From Rhizobiales bacterium UBA3584 (GTDB lineage: Bacteria; Pseudomonadota; Alphaproteobacteria; Rhizobiales; Devosiaceae): a DNA stretch of 7,397 nucleotides. Numbering within the stretch: position 1 is the first letter of the stretch; each line of letters opens with the position of its first letter. A program made the translations under genes and the position numbers. A model generated the notes under the pieces. The model was not told the DNA's origin. It saw only the letters and a list, made by a program, of their open reading frames with translations, and did no database searches. The stretch is taken from positions 1-7,397 of the forward strand of contig DFMV01000019.1 of the NCBI GenBank assembly GCA_002375765.1, given 5' to 3'. Of this stretch, positions 1-7,397 are shown one piece after another.

Positions 1-1707
<1,707 letters not shown>

Positions 1708-1715
1708 CAATCCTG

Positions 1716-1719
1716 TCCT
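1716..1719 (-). promoter_or_regulatory. Shine-Dalgarno site of ftsH
   Basis: AGGA on the minus strand, 8 bases before the ATG at 1707. A second AGGA at 1711-1714 is only 3 bases from the start and too close to be the functional one. This supports the chosen ftsH start. Confidence 0.6.
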
Positions 1720-1748
1720 GGTCGGGCCTTGCCCTTAAGGTTGCAGCC

Positions 1749-1784
1749 GCCCCTTTTCTGGGGCCGCGCGGCACACGACGTGCC
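1749..1784 (-). other. Two adjacent hairpins in the probable ftsH leader
   Basis: Read on the minus strand, GGCAC/GTGCC (5 bp stem, 5 base loop, 1784-1770) is followed by GCCCC/GGGGC (5 bp stem, 6 base loop, 1764-1749). They lie between the promoter-like sequence and the ribosome binding site. No T tract follows, so they are not terminators. They may affect leader stability or ribosome access. The stems are short, and in high-GC sequence such pairs can arise by chance. Confidence 0.35.
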
Positions 1785-1787
1785 ATA

Positions 1788-1816
1788 ATTGTTGAGGCCG
1801 AATGTAAGGCTGTCAT
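1788..1816 (-). promoter_or_regulatory. Possible housekeeping-sigma promoter before ftsH
   Basis: Minus-strand ATGACA (1816-1811; 5 of 6 against TTGACA) is followed after 17 bases by AACAAT (1793-1788; 4 of 6 against TATAAT). It would start transcription about 75 bases before the ftsH ATG. It overlaps the heat-shock-type candidate at 1802-1830, so the two would compete or alternate. It is a match by eye only. Confidence 0.25.
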
Positions 1817-1830
1817 TCGGGCGATACAAG
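1802..1830 (-). promoter_or_regulatory. Possible RpoH (heat-shock sigma) promoter before ftsH
   Basis: Minus-strand CTTG (1830-1827) is followed after 18 bases by CTTACAT (1808-1802). The alphaproteobacterial heat-shock promoter pattern is roughly CTTG, 17-18 bases, CYTATNT. The match misses one base in the -10 element, and the -35 is CTTGTA rather than CTTGAA. ftsH is a heat-shock gene in many proteobacteria, and the site lies in the only sizeable gap upstream of it. The inferred leader of nearly 90 bases carries two small hairpins. Confidence 0.35.
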
Positions 1831-1872
1831 GGCAACAGGCCCGTCCGGTGGCCGATTGCCGCAGTTTCCAGC

Positions 1873-3126
1873 CTATGAGGTTAACGGGATCTGCGTCACT
1901 GAAAACCCCTCGCCGACCTCAAGGCTGCCGATGGCGGCAATTTCGCCCCGCCGGTCGCGAAGAAGCGGCGCCGTGCGCAGACCGGCGACCGGGCCCGACA
2001 GCGCCTTGCCCGTCAGCTCCTTGAAGGCCTTGCGGGTCAAACCCGTCGCAGGCCCGATGGTTCCGGCCTTTGCCGCTGCGACGACGAAACGGCCGTCCCA
2101 GACAAGGGTTTCGCCCGGGGAGAGACTGGCCGTCGGCAGCCCCACCCGTCCGGCCTCACGATGGATCACGATTGTGTTTGCATCGGCCAGAACACGGGCG
2201 CCCGCAAGGGTGGCCGTGAAATGCTCGCCGGCGGCTACCCGCCCGGCCAAAGCTTCGATGCGGGAAAGAAAAAACGAGTGGCCTCCCGAGGCCGCGGCCA
2301 AAAGCCTCTCGATAACGCGAACCTTTATCTCAGGGTCGGCAGTTTCAATCGCTGTGCGATCGATCCGCACGATTCCCAGGGGATCGAGCGCGCCATGCCG
2401 GGTGATGAACCTATCGGCCTCACGGGCGGCGAAAGCATCGATGCGCTGAAGCCGTTCGGCCATTTTGCTCAAACGATCCGGTCCCAGCCCGAGTTCGGCA
2501 AGGCCCGGCAGCGCGTCGCGCCAGCGGGTGCGCTCATAGGCACGATCGGTGTTGGAGGGATCTGAGGCCGGCGACAATCCGGCCCGCGCCACCAGCGTCG
2601 CCAGCGCTTCGGGGGGCACCCCGAGTAGCGGACGGAAAACCGAAACTGCCTCGACGTTCGAAAATGTCCGTATTCCGCCCAGCCCCGAAACCCCGCTGCC
2701 ATGGGCGAGCCGCATCAGGATTGTTTCGGCCTGATCGCGCTGGTGGTGGGCGGTGAGCAGGATTTCGGCTCCGTCGGCTTCCATCGCCTGCCCGATCAGT
2801 CCGTAGCGGGCGCTTCGCGCTGCGCTCTGCTTGCCTGTCACCGGCTTGTCGCCAGTCCAGACCAGCGAACGGCACGAAAGACCAAGCTTTTCGGCCTCGG
2901 CAACCACCATCGCCGCTTCCGCCCGCGCTTCGGGCCGCAAGCCATGGTCGACCGTATAGACAATGGCCTTGGGCTTTCTGCCGCTCCAGGCCGCATACAG
3001 CAGCATCAGCGCAAGCGAATCGGCCCCGCCCGAGACGGCGAGGCCAATGGTTTTCCGATCGGCAATCGGAGCGAAGAGCCCCGCGGGGTCAAGCCCGCAC
3101 AGCGCGATGTCGGCCGGTGTCAGCAC
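1873..3126 (-). CDS. tilS: tRNA(Ile)-lysidine synthase TilS
   Basis: Cytoplasmic enzyme that uses ATP and lysine to convert C34 of tRNA-Ile2 (anticodon CAU) to lysidine, so that the tRNA reads AUA and is charged with isoleucine. The 417 residues show the N-type ATP pyrophosphatase PP-loop SGGADS at 32-37, VDHGLR at 59-64, TAHHQRDQAET at 125-135, and the DPSNTDRAYERTRWR stretch at 189-203 typical of TilS. The substrate-binding middle and a short C-terminal domain (about 333-410) follow. The length is usual for alphaproteobacterial TilS. The start is GTG at 3126; no Met, GTG or TTG codon gives another sensible start before the PP-loop. It overlaps the last 7 bases of cpoB and has only a weak ribosome site, so translation is probably coupled to cpoB. 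The stop is TAG. The function is essential in most bacteria and unrelated to Tol-Pal. Confidence 0.96.
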   Translation of the reverse strand: MLTPADIALCGLDPAGLFAPIADRKTIGLAVSGGADSLALMLLYAAWSGRKPKAIVYTVDHGLRPEARAEAAMVVAEAEKLGLSCRSLVWTGDKPVTGKQSAARSARYGLIGQAMEADGAEILLTAHHQRDQAETILMRLAHGSGVSGLGGIRTFSNVEAVSVFRPLLGVPPEALATLVARAGLSPASDPSNTDRAYERTRWRDALPGLAELGLGPDRLSKMAERLQRIDAFAAREADRFITRHGALDPLGIVRIDRTAIETADPEIKVRVIERLLAAASGGHSFFLSRIEALAGRVAAGEHFTATLAGARVLADANTIVIHREAGRVGLPTASLSPGETLVWDGRFVVAAAKAGTIGPATGLTRKAFKELTGKALSGPVAGLRTAPLLRDRRGEIAAIGSLEVGEGFSVTQIPLTS

Positions 3127-4103
3127 CCCGCCCGCGCCTGCTCGGCCGTCACCCGGTCCTTGAAGGCCTGAGTGGAGTCCGGATAGCGGCGCAGCACCTC
3201 GCCATAGGTCCGGCAGGCGGTATCGAACTCCCCGGCCCCATGCAGTGCAACCCCAAGGCTGAACAGCAGATCGGGCGCCCGGGTCGATGTCGTGTAGCTC
3301 TCAAACCCTTCGAGCAGCACTTCGGCCGCTTCGCCATAGGCAGCGCGCTCGATCAGCGTTTCACCCAACCAGTAGGTCGCATCCGGCGCCTGCTGGTGGT
3401 CGGGGAAGGTCTCGATGAACTGGCGGAACTGGTTTTCCGCAAAAGCGTATTCACCGCGCACCACAGCGTCATAGCCCGCCTGATACTGCGCGTTCGCATC
3501 GCCATCCTCGAGGGGGATCGCATTGGGATCGAAACTGAGATCGAGCGGTTCTGAGGGCGATGTGCTGCCCAGCTCGCCCTCCGGCGGGCCAAGCACAACG
3601 CCATCGGAGCTCTCAGGGCTCGGCTCCTGTCCGAACACATCACTGGCATAGAGGTTGTCCTCGCCGCCCGTTTCGCTGCCATCCATGAGGTCGGAATCGC
3701 CCACGAGCGGGTCGATAACGGTGGCTGCGCCGGGCTGCGGCTCGACCTGGGACTGGGGCTCCTGCGGCAACCGATCGGCAGGCGTATCGCCGCCGGAGGT
3801 GGTTACCGCATCAGTTTCCCCCAGGCTCCCGCCCTCCAGCTGCTGGAAGCGGTACTCATTGTCTTCCTGGGTGCGCTCAAGCAGGCTCTGGAGTTGGGTG
3901 AGCTGGAACTGAAGACCCTCGATCTGGCCCGAATTGAGCCGCACCTGCTCTTCGAGCTGGTCGATGCGAACCTGCATGGTGGCAAGGTCATTGCCCTGCC
4001 CCTGCCCGGCAACGGTCATGGAAAGAGTCAGAAGTCCCGCTGTCGCAGCGATCACGGCACCTTGCCGCCATCGCCTCGTGAGCGTCGTCGAAAGCCTTGG
4101 CAC
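3120..4103 (-). CDS. cpoB: Cell division coordinator CpoB (YbgF), periplasmic TPR protein
   Basis: Periplasmic partner of the Tol system; in E. coli CpoB binds TolA and tunes PBP1B so that wall synthesis and outer-membrane constriction stay in step. The 327 residues comprise a signal peptide (basic start RRWRQ, hydrophobic core about 15-31, likely cleavage after VAG near 33), a trimerising coiled coil at about 38-90 (LEEQVRLNSGQIEGLQFQL), an acidic Pro/Ser/Gly-rich linker at about 92-202, and a C-terminal TPR domain at 203-327 starting NAQYQAGYDAVVRGEY. E. coli CpoB is about 263 residues; the extra length is in the linker. The start is GTG at 4103, fixed by AAGGAG 7 bases upstream. It follows pal after a strong terminator, so it probably has its own promoter in 4104-4190, though I could not pick one with confidence. 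Its end overlaps tilS by 7 bases. Confidence 0.93.
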   Translation of the reverse strand: MPRLSTTLTRRWRQGAVIAATAGLLTLSMTVAGQGQGNDLATMQVRIDQLEEQVRLNSGQIEGLQFQLTQLQSLLERTQEDNEYRFQQLEGGSLGETDAVTTSGGDTPADRLPQEPQSQVEPQPGAATVIDPLVGDSDLMDGSETGGEDNLYASDVFGQEPSPESSDGVVLGPPEGELGSTSPSEPLDLSFDPNAIPLEDGDANAQYQAGYDAVVRGEYAFAENQFRQFIETFPDHQQAPDATYWLGETLIERAAYGEAAEVLLEGFESYTTSTRAPDLLFSLGVALHGAGEFDTACRTYGEVLRRYPDSTQAFKDRVTAEQARAGC

Positions 4104-4110
4104 AACAAAT

Positions 4111-4116
4111 CTCCTT
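4111..4116 (-). promoter_or_regulatory. Strong Shine-Dalgarno site deciding the cpoB GTG start
   Basis: AAGGAG on the minus strand, 7 bases before GTG at 4103. It is the best ribosome binding site in the window and fixes a non-ATG start whose product begins MPRLSTT. Confidence 0.8.
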
Positions 4117-4189
4117 TAAGCGCGCCGTCCCTTGCACAGGCAACGCAGTTCAATGATTTAAGGATGCGCATTTAAAGCAGGTTTTTGGC

Positions 4190-4229
4190 AAAAAAGAAGC
4201 GCCGGGACCAGATACGCGGTCCCGACGCT
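4190..4229 (-). terminator. Rho-independent terminator after pal
   Basis: On the minus strand AGCGTCGGGACC pairs with GGTCCCGGCGCT (12 bp with one T-G wobble) around an 8-base loop, and TCTTTTTTG follows directly. It begins 33 bases past the pal stop. It should end most transcripts coming from tolB-pal and separates them from cpoB-tilS. The plus strand also has an A-rich flank but no gene converges on it. Confidence 0.88.
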
Positions 4230-4262
4230 ATGCCTCCAGATTGGCATTCGTGAATTGGATGG

Positions 4263-4763
4263 TCAGTTTGTCAAAACAGTGACGGCGCGGCGGTTCTGAC
4301 TCCAGCACGAAATATCGTTGCAGATCGCGACCGGGCGTTCCTTGCCGTAGGAAACGGTCGACAGGCGATCCTGCGGAATACCGCGCGAGACCAGATAGTT
4401 GACGACGGCCGTGGCGCGGCGGGCTCCGAGCGCGATGTTGTACTCGCGCGTACCGCGCTCATCGGCATGACCTTCGATCACGATACGGTATTGCGGATAT
4501 TGCTGCAGCCACTGGGACTGCTGGTTCAGCGTCGCCTGCGCATCGGCGGTCAGGACCGACGAATCGGTTTCAAAGAACACCCGGTCGCCAACCGAAACCA
4601 GGAATTCCTGCTGGCTGCCGGGAGCGCCACCGCCGCCGGCGGCGTCGCCGCTGATATTGCCGACGCCTGTGGTCGGAGTGCGGGCGCAGGCGGCGACAGC
4701 AACGAGCAAAACCGCCAGGAGGAGGCCTTTGCCGAAACGAAGAAGAGGCATGGTCGAACCCAT
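4263..4763 (-). CDS. pal: Peptidoglycan-associated lipoprotein Pal
   Basis: Outer-membrane lipoprotein that binds peptidoglycan and, in turn, TolB; it anchors the outer membrane to the wall and gathers at division sites through TolA. The 166 residues show a lipoprotein signal with core LLLAVLLVAVAAC (lipobox VAAC, lipidated C26), a Gly-rich tether at about 34-50, and an OmpA-like domain at about 54-165 with EGHADERGT at 97-105 (D101) and ALGARRA at 111-117; these D and R positions bind diaminopimelate in the family. C148 and C153 could form a disulfide, and this CxxxxC in the last loop is familiar from alphaproteobacterial Pal. ATG at 4763 is preferred over the Met at codon 5 because GGAG lies 9 bases upstream of the first, while the second has no ribosome site. 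Terminator hairpins lie on both sides, so it may be partly transcribed alone. Confidence 0.97.
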   Translation of the reverse strand: MGSTMPLLRFGKGLLLAVLLVAVAACARTPTTGVGNISGDAAGGGGAPGSQQEFLVSVGDRVFFETDSSVLTADAQATLNQQSQWLQQYPQYRIVIEGHADERGTREYNIALGARRATAVVNYLVSRGIPQDRLSTVSYGKERPVAICNDISCWSQNRRAVTVLTN

Positions 4764-4885
4764 AGCGAAAAGCTCCAGAACCGGAAAATTGTGGTTAGCA
4801 TTTTTACAGCGCGTTATCTTAATCGCGCGTGTGTGGGCATAGTTAATCTTGTGCTAATCGGGCGCAATTGGGGCATTTGCCCGGC

Positions 4886-4911
4886 AAAAGGCGTCCCGAA
4901 ACAGGACGCCT
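4886..4911 (-). terminator. Probable rho-independent terminator or attenuator after tolB
   Basis: On the minus strand AGGCGTCC pairs with GGACGCCT (8 bp) around a 7-base loop, ending in TTTT. It starts 31 bases past the tolB stop. The T tract is short, so readthrough into pal is likely. It would set the ratio of tolB to pal transcript rather than stop it fully. Confidence 0.65.
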
Positions 4912-4941
4912 CTCAAGTGTTGCACGACTGCAATCGTCCGA

Positions 4942-6258
4942 TCAGGACAAGAGCGGACCCCAGGCCGGATCGGACGCAAAGCCCTCTGTGGGAATGCGCC
5001 GTTCGTTTCGGCCCCAGATGTCGATGGAATAAAGCTGGGATCCGTCATTGCCGCCCGGATCGCGGAAATACATCAAGACCCGGCCATTGGGCGCCCATGT
5101 GGGGCCTTCGGCGTGATAGGAGGTGGCAAGGATGCGCTCGCCCGACCCGTCCGGCCCCATGATGCCGATCGAGAACTGGCCGCCCGACTGGCGGGTAAAG
5201 GCGATAAGATCACCCTTGGGCGACCAGACCGGCGTCGAATAGGAGCCATCGCCATAAGAGATGCGTTCCGCACCGCCGCCGGCTGCCGACATCACGTAAA
5301 TTTGCGGACGCCCGCCGCGATCGGATTCGAACGCAACACGCTGTCCATCCGGTGAATAGGACGGAGAGGTGTCGATGGCCGAGCCCGTGGTGAGCTGCTG
5401 GGGTTGCCCGCCGCCCAGATCCATCTGGTAGATATTGGTGACCGCACCATTGGTGACAGAAAACACCAGCCGGCGACCATCGGGCGAAAAGCGCGGGGCA
5501 AAGCTCATCTGTCCGAACCGGCCGATGGACTGGGCCTGACCCGACGCCATATTCACAACGAAAATACCTGACGATGTCGGGCCATCGAGCACCATATAGG
5601 CGACGAGCTGGCCATCGGGCGACATGCGCGGGGTGAGGATCTGCTGGGCGCCGTCGGTGAGATAGCGGATATTGGCGCCGTCCTGATCCATGATGGCCAG
5701 ACGGCGCACCCGGTTGGCGCGGGGACCGCTTTCGGCGACGAACACCACACGGGAATCGAAATATCCGGTTTCGCCTGTCAGCCCCGTATAGACGGCGTCC
5801 GAAGCGATATGGGCGATGCGGCGCCATGAGCTGGCGTCGGCGCCATAGGATTTACCCGTGACCTGCGCGCCTGCCGTGGTATCCCATAGCCGCAGGCTCG
5901 ACTGGATCTGTCCCGCCCGATTGACGTCCGCCATGATCACCGCATCGGCGCCGGTCGTACGCCAGGCGGGGAAATCGGGCGTCTGGTTGGGATCGCCCAC
6001 CTGGGCGGGGTATCCGGCCGGATCGACCAGTCGGAACAGACCTGAATTGGTGAGGTTATTGCGCACCACCTGCGCCACCTCGGCCCCGAACGCCGCGTCA
6101 GCGGAAGCAAAGTTGGGAATGGCTATCGGCATGGGCGTGAAATTGCCGCCGGTAACGGTGATCTGCAACTGCGCCAGCGCCGGGCTGACAGCCATCATGG
6201 CGGCACCGGAAAGCCCCAGCCTGAGCGCAGTCCTGCGGGTCATCAAAGTGTTTTGCAC
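4942..6258 (-). CDS. tolB: Tol-Pal system beta-propeller protein TolB
   Basis: Periplasmic protein that binds Pal and is released from it through TolA, so that Pal can be redistributed to the division site. Counting from the longer ATG at 6270 (442 residues), an export signal ends SPALA with likely cleavage after residue 33. The TolB N-terminal domain covers about 35-140, and a beta-propeller follows with repeats SPDGQLVAY 217, SPDGRRLVF 262, SPDGQRVAF 306, SPKGDLIAF 350 and APNGRVLMY 393, spaced 43-45 residues. The start given is GTG at 6258 (438 residues) because GGAG lies exactly 6 bases before it; the ATG at 6270 has no ribosome site, and its own bases form part of that GGAG. The signal contains TRRTAL, which resembles a twin-arginine motif. 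It lies 167 bases after tolA and ends before a hairpin terminator. The family call is secure, the exact start less so. Confidence 0.97.
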   Translation of the reverse strand: MQNTLMTRRTALRLGLSGAAMMAVSPALAQLQITVTGGNFTPMPIAIPNFASADAAFGAEVAQVVRNNLTNSGLFRLVDPAGYPAQVGDPNQTPDFPAWRTTGADAVIMADVNRAGQIQSSLRLWDTTAGAQVTGKSYGADASSWRRIAHIASDAVYTGLTGETGYFDSRVVFVAESGPRANRVRRLAIMDQDGANIRYLTDGAQQILTPRMSPDGQLVAYMVLDGPTSSGIFVVNMASGQAQSIGRFGQMSFAPRFSPDGRRLVFSVTNGAVTNIYQMDLGGGQPQQLTTGSAIDTSPSYSPDGQRVAFESDRGGRPQIYVMSAAGGGAERISYGDGSYSTPVWSPKGDLIAFTRQSGGQFSIGIMGPDGSGERILATSYHAEGPTWAPNGRVLMYFRDPGGNDGSQLYSIDIWGRNERRIPTEGFASDPAWGPLLS

Positions 6259-6264
6259 GTCAGT

Positions 6265-6268
6265 CTCC
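6265..6268 (-). promoter_or_regulatory. Shine-Dalgarno site pointing to a GTG start of tolB
   Basis: GGAG on the minus strand, 6 bases before GTG at 6258. It lies inside the sequence ATGGAGACTGAC, so the upstream ATG at 6270 looks like a chance codon rather than the start. Confidence 0.6.
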
Positions 6269-6355
6269 ATGTTTGACGGCCACAGCCGCCGCCTCGATCC
6301 GGATTACCAACCGGAGAAGCAAATCCAAGGTTGCGCCGATTAGCGGCAAATCGTG

Positions 6356-6368
6356 ACCGAATATCGGT
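6356..6368 (-). other. Perfect 13-base palindrome between tolA and tolB
   Basis: ACCGA-TAT-TCGGT, with 5-base arms and a 3-base centre, sits near the middle of the tolA-tolB gap (6271-6425 taken from the longer tolB start). No T tract follows. It could be an operator half-pair or a short mRNA hairpin; a single copy this short may be chance. I saw no convincing promoter or terminator elsewhere in the gap. Confidence 0.2.
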
Positions 6369-6425
6369 GGGTGGCAAGATTTCCGGTCGCTATTGCATTT
6401 TGGTCACGCATCACAGTCACCCTTT

Positions 6426-7397
6426 TTAAAGATCGCGCGGATCGAAGGTCACATCGACCTGCCGCCAGCTTTCGTATTTTTCGACCGGCAGCATGGTGTA
6501 GGGGCTGCAGCGCTCGACGGCGCGCTGGGCAGCAAAGGCGGTCGAGCGCATAAGATCGTCGGTGAGGGCCGACCGGATCTCGGTACCGGCAACCGATCCG
6601 TCCTGATTGAGCGTAACAAGCACGCGCACCGTCAACCCCGGAACGCTCAGCGCACCCGGCGGCGGCGTCCAGCAGCGGCGCATGGCAGCTGCCAGTGCCG
6701 ATTGTTCGGACTGGGTCAGCGTTGCCGACTGGCCGCTGGGCGCTCCCAACGAGGATTGCCCACCTTCACCAGTGGTGGCCCCGCGTGAGGTCTCCTCATT
6801 GATCAGGTCGCCGATACGATCGGCCAACTCGTCCGACACCTGGCTCGATGAGTCCTGCGGCGTTGGTGTCGGCGTCGGCTCGGGCTGGCGCTGCGCTTCG
6901 GCAAACTGCTCGCGCAATTGCGACACCGCCGAGGTGACGCGCGGCGGCACCGGCGCGACAGGCTCTGGCTCGGATTCGGGCTCAGGCTCGGGTTCCGGCA
7001 CAGGCTCAGGTTCCGGCACAGGCTCAGGTTCAGGTTCAGGTTCTGGCTCCGGAACAGGTTCGGGCGCAGGCTCAGGTGCTGGAGCGGGCGCTGGTTCAGG
7101 TACCGGTTCCGGTTCGGGCTCGGCTGCGGGCTCCGGTTCCGGCGTTGGCTCGGGACGCGGCGCCGGAGTGGGGGGCGGCGTTGGCTCCGGCTCGGGTTCA
7201 GGCTCCGGCTCGGGTTCCGGGGTGGGTTCGGGTGCCGGCGCTGTCTCGACCGTGGGCGCCGGAGACGGCGTATCGGAAATTTCGGGGTTGGGCTGGTCTT
7301 CTTCAGTGTTGCCGGTGCGTTCGGCAAGCTCGGCTTCAACCTCGGTATCGACGGCCGATGGTGTTTCGGTCTCGACGATCTCGCTTTGCAGATTGCC
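6426..7397 (-). CDS. tolA: Tol-Pal system protein TolA, C-terminal part (5' end outside window)
   Basis: Inner-membrane protein, energised by TolQ-TolR, that spans the periplasm to reach Pal and TolB. The frame is open from the right edge and gives 323 residues ending at TAA; the N-terminal membrane anchor lies outside. An acidic stretch at 1-50 leads into a Pro/Glu rod (about 53-152) that is nearly all X-Pro dipeptides. A short helical segment (about 152-170) and a Ser/Gly/Gln-rich linker (about 180-228) follow, then a TolA/TonB-fold domain from about 229 with C242 (CWTPPPG) and C297 (CSPY), likely disulfide-bonded as in TolA. E. coli TolA has an Ala/Lys-rich helical rod instead; here the rod is acidic, and the only lysine in the visible part is K307. 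TonB, which has Pro-rich spacers, is the alternative, but the position before tolB-pal and the C-terminal domain favour TolA. Inner GTG codons such as 7019 are in-frame valines, not starts. Confidence 0.93.
   Translation of the reverse strand, partial: GNLQSEIVETETPSAVDTEVEAELAERTGNTEEDQPNPEISDTPSPAPTVETAPAPEPTPEPEPEPEPEPEPTPPPTPAPRPEPTPEPEPAAEPEPEPVPEPAPAPAPEPAPEPVPEPEPEPEPEPVPEPEPVPEPEPEPESEPEPVAPVPPRVTSAVSQLREQFAEAQRQPEPTPTPTPQDSSSQVSDELADRIGDLINEETSRGATTGEGGQSSLGAPSGQSATLTQSEQSALAAAMRRCWTPPPGALSVPGLTVRVLVTLNQDGSVAGTEIRSALTDDLMRSTAFAAQRAVERCSPYTMLPVEKYESWRQVDVTFDPRDL
6960..7241 (-). repeat. Degenerate hexanucleotide repeat encoding the Pro/Glu rod of TolA
   Basis: On the plus strand the region is a long run of GGYTCV-type hexamers, which reads as Glu-Pro or Ala/Val/Thr-Pro on the minus strand. 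It includes a perfect 18-base tandem pair (6991-7008 and 7009-7026) followed by uninterrupted GGTTCA units. The frame is kept throughout. Such repeats can change length in 6- or 18-base steps without breaking the gene. Confidence 0.85.

Noticed and set aside
1856..3171. Several plus-strand frames of 61-197 codons opposite tilS
   Set aside because: They are antisense shadows. TilS on the minus strand has full-length family motifs and these frames have none.
4467..5162. Plus-strand 231-codon frame across pal, the gap and the end of tolB
   Set aside because: It covers parts of two well-supported genes and two terminator/promoter regions and has no domain; its composition is typical of a noncoding frame.
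6426..7019. Taking GTG at 7019 as the start of a separate small protein
   Set aside because: The codon is a Val in the middle of the Pro/Glu rod and the frame continues open upstream to the window edge, so it is internal to tolA.
6960..7241. The GGTTCN-type repeats considered as a CRISPR array or DNA-level repeat element
   Set aside because: There are no spacers and no constant repeat unit of CRISPR length; the repeats are codon-phased and explained by Glu-Pro coding.
6803..7339. Minus-strand 178-codon Arg/Pro/Ser-rich frame
   Set aside because: It is the TolA repeat read in a shifted frame. The true frame is open from the right edge and ends in a proper TolA C-terminal domain.

Overview
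This is an ordinary chromosomal stretch of a high-GC alphaproteobacterium, most likely Hyphomicrobiales (Rhizobiales). The reason is the gene order tolA-tolB-pal-cpoB-tilS-ftsH, a known conserved arrangement in that order. A finer placement (for example near Devosia or Pelagibacterium) is only a guess. All six genes lie on the minus strand, so the transcription order runs from the right edge to the left edge. No mobile element, CRISPR array, tRNA or rRNA was seen, and no gap between genes exceeds about 180 bases.

Layout in transcription order. Positions 7397-6426 hold the C-terminal 323 residues of TolA, entered from beyond the right edge, with a long Pro/Glu rod and a TolA-type C-terminal domain. 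Positions 6258-4942 (or 6270-4942) are tolB, followed by a modest hairpin terminator. Positions 4763-4263 are the lipoprotein gene pal, followed by a strong intrinsic terminator. Positions 4103-3120 are cpoB (ybgF), whose end overlaps the start of tilS (3126-1873) by 7 bases. After a 165-base gap with promoter-like and hairpin sequences comes ftsH, from 1707 to beyond the left edge. It is complete except for roughly the last 70-75 residues.

How they work together: TolA, TolB, Pal and CpoB are the periplasmic and outer-membrane half of the Tol-Pal system, which links inner and outer membranes during division; tolQ and tolR probably lie just right of the window. TilS (tRNA-Ile2 lysidine synthase) and FtsH (membrane AAA+ zinc protease) are housekeeping neighbours with no direct functional tie to Tol-Pal. 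The terminators after tolB and pal suggest at least partly separate transcripts: (tolQRA)-tolB, pal, cpoB-tilS and ftsH.

No undescribed system was found. The points most worth a second look are the lysine-poor Pro/Glu rod of TolA, a possible GTG start and twin-arginine-like signal in TolB, a heat-shock-type promoter candidate before ftsH, and a slippery A-AAA-AAG heptamer in ftsH just before the protease active site.
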